This document shows positions 1 to 5,736 of a stretch of DNA of 5,736 bases, piece by piece; the stretch's first letter is position 1; the number at the start of each line of letters is the position of its first letter. A program made the position numbers and the translations under genes. Below the pieces are notes generated by a model. The model ran no database searches and had not been told where the DNA came from. It saw only the letters and a program-made list of their open reading frames with translations. Origin of the DNA: Zoogloeaceae bacterium (GTDB taxonomy: Bacteria > Pseudomonadota > Gammaproteobacteria > Burkholderiales > Rhodocyclaceae); contig JAITNI010000166.1 in the NCBI GenBank assembly GCA_031290535.1, forward strand, positions 1-5,736, in the 5' to 3' direction.

Positions 1-771
1 TACGGCACGGTCGGCATGATTGGCGGCGCGCACTCCATGCTCGGCGCGCCCCTGCTGGCCAGCCGCGCCGCCCTCAAACTGGGCGCAGGACGTGTCTACC
101 TCGGCCTTCTGGACGCCAAAGCGCCGGGTGTGGATCTGGAATACCCGGAACTGATGCTCAGAAAACCCGAAGGCGTTTTTGAGGCGGGGCTGAACGTGCT
201 GGCCTGCGGCCCCGGACTGGGACGCAGCCTGTACGCCACGGAAATTCTGGAACGCGCGCTGACCACCAGCGCCGCCCTCGTTCTGGACGCGGACGCCCTG
301 AACATTCTGGCCTTTGAGGAGCACATGCAGCAGACGCTGCAAGCGCGTCACGCGCCCACGCTCCTGACCCCGCACCCCGCCGAAGCCGCCCGCCTTCTGG
401 ATGCTCAAATCGGGGACATCCAGCAAAACCGCATCCCGATGGCCACCGAACTGGCCAGACGCTACCGGGCCTGGGTGGTTCTGAAAGGCTGCGGCAGCGT
501 CATCGCCACCCCGAAAGGCCAGTGGTGGATCAACGCCACCGGCAATCCCGGTCTGGCGAGCGCCGGTTCCGGTGATGTGTTGACCGGCATGGTCGCGGCG
601 CTGCTCGCTCAGGGCTGGCCCCCCGGCGAAGCCCTGCTGGCAGCCTGCCACCTGCACGGACAGGCCGCCGATGATCTGGCGGCAGCCGGAATCGGCCCCG
701 TGGGTCTGTGCGCCGGAGAACTCGCCAACGCCGCCCGCCACCGCTTCAACCGCTGGCTGGCCGGAGGCTGA
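1..771 (+). CDS. nnrD: ADP-dependent NAD(P)H-hydrate dehydratase, 5'-truncated by the window edge
   Basis: The enzyme dehydrates (S)-NADHX or NADPHX back to NAD(P)H using ADP (ATP in eukaryotes), a cytoplasmic metabolite-repair step. The frame is open from base 1, so the true start lies upstream; 256 residues are visible, and the internal ATG at 16 is not the start because homologous sequence (YGTVGMIGG) already precedes it. Seen in order: the glycine-rich opening IGGAHSMLGAPLLASRAALK, CGPGLGRS around 205-228, VLDADALN at 280-303, TPHPAEAARLL from 367, VVLKGCGSV near 475-500, and GNPGLASAGSGDVLTGM at about 541-591. The last holds the conserved catalytic aspartate (codon 574-576) of the ribokinase-like carbohydrate-kinase fold of the YjeF C-terminal domain. 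The C-terminus ends naturally at TGA 769-771. Whether an NnrE epimerase domain is fused at the N-terminus, as in E. coli YjeF, cannot be seen. The call is secure; the link to the downstream genes is only adjacency. Confidence 0.93.
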   Translation, partial: YGTVGMIGGAHSMLGAPLLASRAALKLGAGRVYLGLLDAKAPGVDLEYPELMLRKPEGVFEAGLNVLACGPGLGRSLYATEILERALTTSAALVLDADALNILAFEEHMQQTLQARHAPTLLTPHPAEAARLLDAQIGDIQQNRIPMATELARRYRAWVVLKGCGSVIATPKGQWWINATGNPGLASAGSGDVLTGMVAALLAQGWPPGEALLAACHLHGQAADDLAAAGIGPVGLCAGELANAARHRFNRWLAGG

Positions 772-785
772 AGCACAATAAACCG

Positions 786-819
786 GGCGTCAGGGGATTC
801 AAGGCTTGCGCCTGACGCC
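786..819. repeat. 9-bp perfect inverted repeat in the nnrD-meaB gap
   Basis: GGCGTCAGG at 786-794 is the exact reverse complement of CCTGACGCC at 811-819, with a 16-base spacer. It begins 14 bases after the nnrD stop. No T-run follows the right arm, so it is not a standard rho-independent terminator. The right arm overlaps the putative -35 box of the meaB promoter, so an operator or an RNA hairpin at the end of the nnrD transcript are both possible. The repeat is directly visible; any function is inference. Confidence 0.5.
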
Positions 820-835
820 GGGGACAAAGTATCAT
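806..835 (+). promoter_or_regulatory. possible sigma70-type promoter for meaB-pccB-pccA
   Basis: TTGCGC at 806-811 (3 of 6 matches to the -35 consensus) and TATCAT at 830-835 (5 of 6 matches to the -10 consensus) are separated by 18 bases. Transcription would begin near 842, giving a leader of about 30 bases before the ATG at 872. The -35 box is weak, and GC-rich genomes give such matches by chance, so this is tentative. If it is wrong, meaB would be read through from the nnrD transcript or from a promoter inside nnrD. Confidence 0.3.
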
Positions 836-871
836 CGCGGATTCGACTGTTTGCGATTGGCAGACGGTTAC

Positions 872-1981
872 ATGAACAGACAAAGCGCAAAATCGATGCC
901 CCCTTTGGACACCGCAGTTTCCCCTGCCTGTTTGGACGCCGTCCGCCAGAATCATCACGCCGGTTGTCAGGATAACGACCTGGCGGCAGGCGTGCTGGCG
1001 GGTGGGCGGCGGGCGCTGGCGAAGGCCATTACCTTGATGGAGTCAACCCGCCCCGATCATCAGGAACGGGCGCGGCAACTGCTGGATCGCCTTTTGCCGC
1101 ATACAGGCCGCTCCATGCGGCTGGGAATTTCTGGCGTGCCGGGGGCGGGCAAGTCGACGTTTATCGAAGCCCTGGGGCATACCGTCATCGATCAGGGCTA
1201 TAAACTCGCGGTGCTGGCGGTGGATCCCTCGTCCTCCATGTCGGGCGGCTCGATTCTGGGCGACAAGACGCGCATGGAGACGCTTTGCCAGCGCGAGGAA
1301 GCCTTTATCCGCCCCTCGCCCTCGGCGGGCAGTCTGGGCGGCGTCGCTGAAAAAACCCGCGAGGCCATGCTGCTCTGTGAGGCGGCGGGGTTTGACGTGG
1401 TGATTGTCGAGACGGTCGGCGTCGGGCAAAGCGAGACCACCGTGGCGGGCATGGTGGATATGTTTGTGCTCCTGCAACTGCCCAACGCCGGCGACGACCT
1501 GCAAGCCCTGAAAAAAGGCATTGTCGAGATTGCCGATATGGTCGCCATCAACAAGGCGGACATCGACCCGCGCGCCGCCCAGGTGGCGCGCGGACAATGG
1601 AATCAGGCGCTGCACCTGCTGCGCCCGGCTTCTCCCAACTGGTCGCCCCCGGTGGTGACGTTGAGCGCCCTGAAAAAAGAGGGACTGGCGGAATTCTGGG
1701 CCACCGTACAGCGTTACAAGGATACCTTGACCCCTACCGGGGAATTCGAGGAAAAACGCCGCCGTCAGGCGGTCAACTGGATGTGGCAACTGATACACGC
1801 CCGTCTGAACCAATGTTTCCAGCGACACCCCGCTGTGAAAGATGCCCTGCCCGGAGTCACCCAGAAGGTGGCGTCAGGAAGTATGACCCCGGCAGCCGCA
1901 GCCTTCGGGCTGATTGAGGCTGCACATGTTGTTGAATTTCAAAATCCTGATCTTTACTCAAAGGAGATTCCTGATGCATGA
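872..1981 (+). CDS. meaB: MeaB/ArgK-type P-loop GTPase, methylmalonyl-CoA mutase chaperone
   Basis: This G3E-family GTPase assists adenosylcobalamin loading of methylmalonyl-CoA mutase and protects the mutase from inactivation. From the ATG at 872 it has 369 residues. Visible motifs are the Walker A loop GVPGAGKST (residues 88-96, K94), AVDPSS (116-121) followed by [12 protein letters not shown], the switch-like [10 protein letters not shown] (E180-E188), NKAD (227-230) for guanine recognition, and SAL at 265. The C-terminal helical part (after about 290) matches the dimerisation region of the family. The start is uncertain: TTG 806 (with AGGGGA at 792-797), ATG 872 and ATG 896 are all in frame. 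I chose 872 because it lies downstream of the putative promoter, although no good ribosome binding site precedes it. Compared with E. coli ArgK recalled from memory, the N-terminus is about 25 residues longer and low in conservation. The older name ArgK (arginine/ornithine transport kinase) is a historical misassignment; the pcc neighbours support the mutase-chaperone role. Confidence 0.93.
   Translation: MNRQSAKSMPPLDTAVSPACLDAVRQNHHAGCQDNDLAAGVLAGGRRALAKAITLMESTRPDHQERARQLLDRLLPHTGRSMRLGISGVPGAGKSTFIEALGHTVIDQGYKLAVLAVDPSSSMSGGSILGDKTRMETLCQREEAFIRPSPSAGSLGGVAEKTREAMLLCEAAGFDVVIVETVGVGQSETTVAGMVDMFVLLQLPNAGDDLQALKKGIVEIADMVAINKADIDPRAAQVARGQWNQALHLLRPASPNWSPPVVTLSALKKEGLAEFWATVQRYKDTLTPTGEFEEKRRRQAVNWMWQLIHARLNQCFQRHPAVKDALPGVTQKVASGSMTPAAAAFGLIEAAHVVEFQNPDLYSKEIPDA
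1961..1966 (+). promoter_or_regulatory. strong ribosome binding site that fixes the pccB start
   Basis: AAGGAG lies 7 bases before the ATG at 1974 and inside the last codons of meaB. It selects this ATG over the in-frame TTG at 1914, which would add 20 residues without family resemblance. Its position within meaB suggests translational coupling of the two genes. Confidence 0.85.
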
Positions 1982-3509
1982 CATCATCCAGCGGTTGGCG
2001 GAAAAGCGCGAGGCGGCGGCGAAAGGCGGCGGTCAGAAGCGCATCGACAACCAACACAAAAAGGGCAAGCTCACCGCCCGCGAACGAATCGAACTCCTGC
2101 TCGACCCCGATACGTTTGAAGAGTGGGACACCCTGAAGGAACACCGCTGCGTCGATTTTGGCATGGACGAAGCGGAAAAAATCCCCGGCGATGGCGTCGT
2201 CACCGGCTACGGGATGATTAATGGCCGTCTGGTGTTCGTTTTCTCGCAGGACTTTACCGTGTTCGGCGGCGCGCTTTCCGAAGCCTATGCCGAAAAAATC
2301 TGCAAGATCATGGATCACGCCATGAAGGTCGGCGCGCCGGTGATCGGTCTCAACGATTCGGGCGGAGCGCGGATTCAGGAAGGCGTCGCGTCGCTGGCGG
2401 GTTATGCCGACATCTTCCAGCGCAATGTGCTGGCTTCCGGCGTCATTCCGCAGATTTCCATGATTATGGGGCCGTGCGCGGGCGGCGCGGTGTATTCGCC
2501 TGCCATGACCGACTTCATTTTCATGGTCAAGGATTCCTCCTACATGTTCGTGACCGGCCCCGATGTGGTGAAGACCGTCACCCACGAGGAAGTCAGCGCC
2601 GAGGAACTGGGCGGCGCGGTGACGCACAGCAGCAAGTCCGGCGTCGCCGATCTGGCCTTTGAAAACGACGTGGAGGCGCTTACCTATCTGCGGCGGCTGA
2701 TGAACTATCTGCCCTCCAACAACCGCGAGCAGCCGCCCATGCAGCGCACCAACGACCCTGCCGGGCGTCTGGACTATTCGCTCGACACCCTGGTGCCGGA
2801 TAACACCAACAAGCCCTACAACATGAAGGAACTCATCATCAAGATTGTCGATGATTCCGATTTCTTCGAGACGCAGACCGACTACGCCCGCAACATCATC
2901 ACCGGCTTTGGCCGCATGAGCGGTTCCACGGTCGGCATTGTCGCCAATCAGCCGATGGTGCTGGCCGGGTGTCTGGACATCAAGTCCTCGATCAAGGCGG
3001 CGCGCTTTGTGCGTTTTTGCGATGCTTTCAACATTCCCATCATCACCTTTGTCGATGTGCCCGGCTTTTTGCCCGGCACGGCGCAGGAGTATAACGGCAT
3101 CATCAAGCATGGCGCGAAGCTCCTGTACGCCTATGCCGAATGCACCGTGCCGAAGATCACCATCATCACCCGCAAGGCGTATGGCGGCGCGTATGACGTG
3201 ATGTCGTCCAAGCATCTGCGCGGCGATGTGAATCTGGCCTGGCCGTCCGCCGAAATCGCGGTGATGGGCGCCAAGGGCGCGGTGGAAATCATCTTCCGGG
3301 AAGAAAAGAACAACCCGGAAAAACTCGCCGCCCGCGAGGCCGAATACAAGGACAAATTCGCCAATCCCTTTGTGGCCGCCAGCCGGGGTTTTGTCGATGA
3401 CGTCATTATGCCGCACGCGACGCGCAAGCGCATTTGCCGCTCGCTGGCGATGTTGAAGGACAAAAAACTGGAAAATCCGTGGCGCAAGCACGGCAACATT
3501 CCGCTTTGA
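1974..3509 (+). CDS. pccB: propionyl-CoA carboxylase beta subunit (carboxyltransferase)
   Basis: The subunit transfers the carboxyl group from carboxybiotin on PccA to propionyl-CoA, making (S)-methylmalonyl-CoA; the family enzyme is a cytoplasmic alpha6-beta6 complex. It has 511 residues, the usual length, with two crotonase-like carboxyltransferase halves. Visible motifs are the N-terminal [31 protein letters not shown] (130-137), [16 protein letters not shown] (from 166), and in the C-half [21 protein letters not shown] (from about 362), [15 protein letters not shown] (from 400), and [20 protein letters not shown]. The glycine pairs GG (170-171) and GA (405-406) match the oxyanion-forming positions known in Streptomyces PccB. 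Asp408 in GGAYDVM matches the Streptomyces PccB Asp422, linked to propionyl-CoA preference. This favours propionyl-CoA over acetyl-CoA and argues against methylcrotonyl- or geranyl-CoA carboxylase, as does the paired pccA. It overlaps meaB by 8 bases in another frame and lacks any defect. Confidence 0.96.
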   Translation: MHDIIQRLAEKREAAAKGGGQKRIDNQHKKGKLTARERIELLLDPDTFEEWDTLKEHRCVDFGMDEAEKIPGDGVVTGYGMINGRLVFVFSQDFTVFGGALSEAYAEKICKIMDHAMKVGAPVIGLNDSGGARIQEGVASLAGYADIFQRNVLASGVIPQISMIMGPCAGGAVYSPAMTDFIFMVKDSSYMFVTGPDVVKTVTHEEVSAEELGGAVTHSSKSGVADLAFENDVEALTYLRRLMNYLPSNNREQPPMQRTNDPAGRLDYSLDTLVPDNTNKPYNMKELIIKIVDDSDFFETQTDYARNIITGFGRMSGSTVGIVANQPMVLAGCLDIKSSIKAARFVRFCDAFNIPIITFVDVPGFLPGTAQEYNGIIKHGAKLLYAYAECTVPKITIITRKAYGGAYDVMSSKHLRGDVNLAWPSAEIAVMGAKGAVEIIFREEKNNPEKLAAREAEYKDKFANPFVAASRGFVDDVIMPHATRKRICRSLAMLKDKKLENPWRKHGNIPL

Positions 3510-3514
3510 CGCCC

Positions 3515-3520
3515 GAGAGG
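3515..3520 (+). promoter_or_regulatory. ribosome binding site deciding the pccA start
   Basis: GAGAGG at 3515-3520 lies 9 bases before the ATG at 3530. The same frame is open further upstream into pccB (from 3434), but that extension is out-of-frame pccB sequence, and the protein from 3530 begins with the family-typical MFKKILIANRGEIACRV. Confidence 0.75.
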
Positions 3521-3529
3521 AATTCATTC

Positions 3530-5515
3530 ATGTTCAAGAAAATCCTGATTGCCAATCGCGGCGAAATTGCCTGCCGCGTCATCAAGACCGCCCGCAAGAT
3601 GGGCATCCAGACCGTCGCCGTGTATTCCGAGGCGGACAAGGACGCCCTGCACGTCAAGCTGGCCGATGAGGCGGTGTACATCGGCCCGGCGGCCTCCAAG
3701 GAATCCTATCTGGTGATGGACAAGATCATCGCCGCCTGCAAGGAAACCGGGGCCGAAGCGGTGCATCCGGGCTATGGCTTTCTCTCCGAGAACGAGGAAT
3801 TCTCGCGTCGCATCGAAGAGGAAGGCATCAAGTTCATCGGCCCCAAGCACTATTCCATCGCCCGCATGGGCGACAAGATCGAGTCGAAAAAACTGGCGGC
3901 AGAAGCCAGGGTCAACACCATCCCCGGCCACAACGAAGCCATTTCCGGCCCCGATGAAGCCGTGGAAATCGCCAAAAAAATCGGCTACCCGGTGATGATT
4001 AAAGCCTCGGCGGGCGGGGGCGGCAAGGGGCTGCGCGTCGCCTACAACGACAAGGAAGCGCACGAAGGTTTTGCTTCCTGCGTCAATGAGGCGCGCAATT
4101 CCTTTGGCGATGACCGCGTGTTCATCGAAAAATTCGTGGTCGAGCCGCGCCACATCGAAATTCAGGTGCTGGGCGATTCGCATGGCAACTACGTCTACCT
4201 GAACGAGCGCGAATGCTCTATCCAGCGTCGCCACCAGAAAGTCATTGAGGAAGCGCCGTCGCCCTTTCTGGATGCGGCCACCCGCAAGGCGATGGGCGAG
4301 CAGGCGGTGGCGCTCGCCAGGGCGGTGAAATACGAATCCGCCGGGACGGTGGAATTCGTGGTCGGCGCGGACAAGCGTTTTTACTTCCTCGAAATGAACA
4401 CCCGCTTGCAGGTGGAGCATCCGGTGACGGAATACATCACCGGGCTTGACCTGGTCGAGCAGATGATTCGTGTCGCGGCGGGCGAAAAACTCACGCTGAC
4501 GCAAGCCGATGTCAAAATCAACGGCTGGGCGATGGAATGCCGCATCAACGCCGAAGACCCGTTCCGGGGCTTTTTGCCCTCCACCGGTCGGCTGACCTGG
4601 TTTACGCCGCCGACCGCCTCCGAACAGGTGCGCGTCGATACCGGCGTCTTCGAGGGCGGCGAAATCTCGATGTTCTACGATTCGATGATCGCCAAACTGA
4701 TCGTACACGGCAAAGACCGGGCGGACGCCATCCACAAGATGCGCGCCGCCCTGAATTCCTTCGTGATTCGCGGCATCAGCTCCAACATCCCCTTCCAGGC
4801 GGCGCTGATGCAGCATCCGCGCTTTCAGTCCGGCAACTTCAACACCGGTTTCATCGCCGAGGAATATCCCAACGGCTTTGACGCCTCGATGGTGCCGCAC
4901 GACGACCCGGCACTGCTGATTTCCGTGGCGGCCTTCGTGCATCGCTGTTTTCAGGACAGAACCGCGAAAGTCTCCGGCCAGTTGCCTGGCCACGAGCGTC
5001 AGGTGGGCGACGAATGGGTGGTCATCAGGAAGGGCGAACGCTATCCGGTGATCGCCCGTCCCATTGAAGGCGGCTATACGGTCGAATACAACGGCAAGAC
5101 CTATAAAGTGCTCTCCAACTGGCGGCTCGGCCAGTCGCTCTTCAACGGTTCCTGCAACGGCGAACCCTTCACCCTGCAAGTGGAACGCCACCGCATGACC
5201 TACCAGTTGTTCCACTGGGGCGCGCGCGCCGACATGATGGTGATGTCCGCCCGCGCCGCCGAACTGCTGGCGATGATGCCGGAAAAAGCGCCGCCCGACC
5301 TCTCCCGCTTCCTGATCTCCCCCATGCCCGGCCTGCTGCGCGAAATCGCCGTCGAAGTCGGCATGGAAGTCAAACAGGGCGAAAAACTGGTGGTCATCGA
5401 AGCCATGAAAATGGAAAATATCCTCCGCGCCGAACACGACTGCAAGGTGAAAAAAATCACCGCCAAGGTCGGGGACAGCCTCGCGGTGGATGAGGTGATT
5501 ATCGAGTTCGAGTAA
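3530..5515 (+). CDS. pccA: propionyl-CoA carboxylase alpha subunit (biotin carboxylase plus biotin carrier)
   Basis: The protein carboxylates its own biotin with ATP and bicarbonate and hands the carboxyl to PccB. It has 661 residues. Domains: biotin carboxylase N-lobe (about 1-115, starting FKKILIANRGEIACRVI), ATP-grasp (about 116-320), biotin carboxylase C-lobe (to about 445), a PCC-type BT linker domain that docks on PccB (roughly 455-585), and a biotinyl carrier domain (594-661). Key residues visible: KASAGGGGKG (158-167) nucleotide loop, ECSIQRRHQK (228-237) for bicarbonate and biotin handling, and EMNTRLQVEHP with E288, N290 and R292, the catalytic set as numbered in E. coli AccC. The biotin attachment motif is EAMKMEN with Lys627, 34 residues from the C-terminus as is usual. 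It follows pccB after 20 bases, so the two are almost certainly co-transcribed. The BT-like region and the pccB partner separate it from AccC, pyruvate carboxylase and methylcrotonyl-CoA carboxylase. It needs a biotin ligase (BirA) encoded elsewhere. No frameshift or missing residue was seen. Confidence 0.96.
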   Translation: MFKKILIANRGEIACRVIKTARKMGIQTVAVYSEADKDALHVKLADEAVYIGPAASKESYLVMDKIIAACKETGAEAVHPGYGFLSENEEFSRRIEEEGIKFIGPKHYSIARMGDKIESKKLAAEARVNTIPGHNEAISGPDEAVEIAKKIGYPVMIKASAGGGGKGLRVAYNDKEAHEGFASCVNEARNSFGDDRVFIEKFVVEPRHIEIQVLGDSHGNYVYLNERECSIQRRHQKVIEEAPSPFLDAATRKAMGEQAVALARAVKYESAGTVEFVVGADKRFYFLEMNTRLQVEHPVTEYITGLDLVEQMIRVAAGEKLTLTQADVKINGWAMECRINAEDPFRGFLPSTGRLTWFTPPTASEQVRVDTGVFEGGEISMFYDSMIAKLIVHGKDRADAIHKMRAALNSFVIRGISSNIPFQAALMQHPRFQSGNFNTGFIAEEYPNGFDASMVPHDDPALLISVAAFVHRCFQDRTAKVSGQLPGHERQVGDEWVVIRKGERYPVIARPIEGGYTVEYNGKTYKVLSNWRLGQSLFNGSCNGEPFTLQVERHRMTYQLFHWGARADMMVMSARAAELLAMMPEKAPPDLSRFLISPMPGLLREIAVEVGMEVKQGEKLVVIEAMKMENILRAEHDCKVKKITAKVGDSLAVDEVIIEFE

Positions 5516-5527
5516 GCGGATGGTTCG

Positions 5528-5651
5528 CTAAGGAAACTCTGAACAACTTCTAACCGTTCGGGCTGAAGCCCTGTCGAAGCCCTTGATTTTACAGGGAATG
5601 CCCTTCGACAGAAGCTCTCAGGGCGAACGGGATTAATCAGAGGTTCCCTAA
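5528..5651. mobile_element. MITE-like inverted-repeat element with CTAA target duplication
   Basis: A 116-bp segment (5532-5647) has terminal inverted repeats GGAAACTCTGA (5532-5542) and TCAGAGGTTCC (5637-5647), matching at 10 of 11 positions. It is flanked by direct CTAA copies at 5528-5531 and 5648-5651. CTAA fits the YTAR 4-bp target known for IS5-type transposases, and IS5 ends also begin GGAA. It has no coding capacity, so it would need a transposase supplied in trans. The ends and flanking repeats are seen; mobility and the IS5 link are inferred, and a 4-bp duplication can arise by chance. Confidence 0.5.
5554..5630. repeat. long imperfect palindrome, REP-like intergenic repeat
   Basis: Two inverted arms lie inside the MITE-like element. 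CCGTTCG (5554-5560) pairs with CGAACGG (5624-5630), and CTGTCGAAG (5571-5579) pairs with CTTCGACAG (5603-5611); the stretches between pair imperfectly. The centre CCCT (5580-5583) and AGGG (5593-5596) form a small closing stem. In RNA this would be a long stem-loop downstream of pccA. From memory, similar words (TTCGACA...CTCAGGGCGAACGG) recur in intergenic regions of many proteobacteria. Confidence 0.65.
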
Positions 5652-5654
5652 AAC

Positions 5655-5689
5655 AAAACGCCGCCGGAGATTTTTCGGCGGCGTTTTTT
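5655..5689 (+). terminator. rho-independent terminator of the pcc operon
   Basis: CGCCGCCG (5659-5666) and CGGCGGCG (5676-5683) form a perfect 8-bp GC stem with a 9-base loop, extended by AAAA/TTTT (5655-5658 with 5684-5687) and followed by T-run 5684-5689. The A-rich left flank (AAACAAAA) would give a T-rich tail on the opposite strand, so it may also stop a convergent transcript. It lies about 140 bases after the pccA stop, beyond the inverted-repeat element. Confidence 0.9.
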
Positions 5690-5736
5690 ATAGATGTCTC
5701 AAAAAGAATCGAACGCTCTCCCCGTGAGCACAACAA
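5690..5736. other. short intergenic tail, nothing recognised
   Basis: The bases after the terminator contain no ORF with a ribosome binding site, no convincing promoter and no complete RNA gene. Together with the element and terminator, the non-coding stretch after pccA is 221 bases to the window end. Confidence 0.6.

Noticed and set aside
786..819. Rho-independent terminator after nnrD
   Set aside because: The stem is followed by GGGGACAAAG rather than a T-run, and the 16-base loop is long, so I kept it only as an inverted repeat.
1043..1828. Minus-strand open frame opposite meaB
   Set aside because: The translation is rich in Arg, Gly and His without family resemblance, and the plus strand encodes an intact GTPase with all nucleotide-binding motifs.
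1857..3527. Long open frame on the minus strand opposite pccB (556 codons)
   Set aside because: It is codon-in-register with pccB, where antisense stops require TTA, CTA or TCA sense codons, which are rare in this GC-rich gene. Its translation is His/Gly/Arg-rich with no recognisable domain, so it is a codon-usage shadow.
3524..5437. Long open frame on the minus strand opposite pccA (637 codons)
   Set aside because: Same cause: exact codon register with pccA and a low-complexity Phe/His/Asp/Gly-rich translation. The pccA frame carries complete catalytic and biotinylation motifs.
5695..5725. Possible tRNA 3' end on the minus strand (GTTCGATTC word)
   Set aside because: The flanking bases do not form a 5-bp T-stem around a 7-base loop, there is no fitting acceptor end, and the rest of any tRNA would lie outside the window.
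5723..5736. Possible GTG start of a downstream gene at the right edge
   Set aside because: There is no ribosome binding site (only pyrimidine-rich CTCTCCCC precedes it), and only four codons would be visible.
1..5736. CRISPR array, phage genes, toxin-antitoxin or defence system
   Set aside because: No spaced direct repeats or matching proteins are present; all substantial coding sequence is explained by the four metabolic genes.

Overview
The window shows a compact, same-strand, GC-rich bacterial chromosomal segment with four protein-coding genes and a short non-coding tail. In order these are: the 3' part of an NAD(P)H-hydrate dehydratase gene (nnrD, open at the left edge), a MeaB/ArgK-type G3E GTPase chaperone gene, pccB (carboxyltransferase beta subunit of propionyl-CoA carboxylase) and pccA (biotin carboxylase plus biotin carrier, alpha subunit). 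The protein sequences look proteobacterial. The NnrD wording (GLLD, PELMLR, GCGSVIATP) and the PccA/PccB style suggest a betaproteobacterium or close relative, but that is an impression from memory and not a proven placement.

Layout: 1-771 is nnrD. 772-871 is a 100-base gap with a 9-bp inverted repeat and a weak sigma70-like promoter. 872-1981 is meaB. 1974-3509 is pccB, which overlaps the end of meaB by 8 bases and has a strong ribosome binding site inside meaB. 3530-5515 is pccA, 20 bases after pccB. 5516-5736 is non-coding: a 116-bp inverted-repeat element with an apparent CTAA target duplication (MITE-like), then a strong rho-independent terminator, then about 45 bases with nothing recognisable.

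How the genes work together: PccA carboxylates its biotin with bicarbonate and ATP, and PccB transfers the carboxyl to propionyl-CoA, giving (S)-methylmalonyl-CoA. After epimerisation, the B12-dependent methylmalonyl-CoA mutase converts this to succinyl-CoA. MeaB is the GTPase that loads and protects that mutase. The three genes therefore look like one translationally coupled unit for propionate, odd-chain fatty acid or branched-chain amino acid breakdown (or the reverse flow). The mutase and epimerase themselves are not in the window. NnrD is a general repair enzyme for damaged NAD(P)H and has no evident link to the pathway.

The coding part is ordinary core metabolism with intact motifs and no frameshifts. 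I found no evidence of a new biological system. The items most worth a second look are the MITE-like element between pccA and its terminator, and the inverted repeat at the putative meaB-pccBA promoter.
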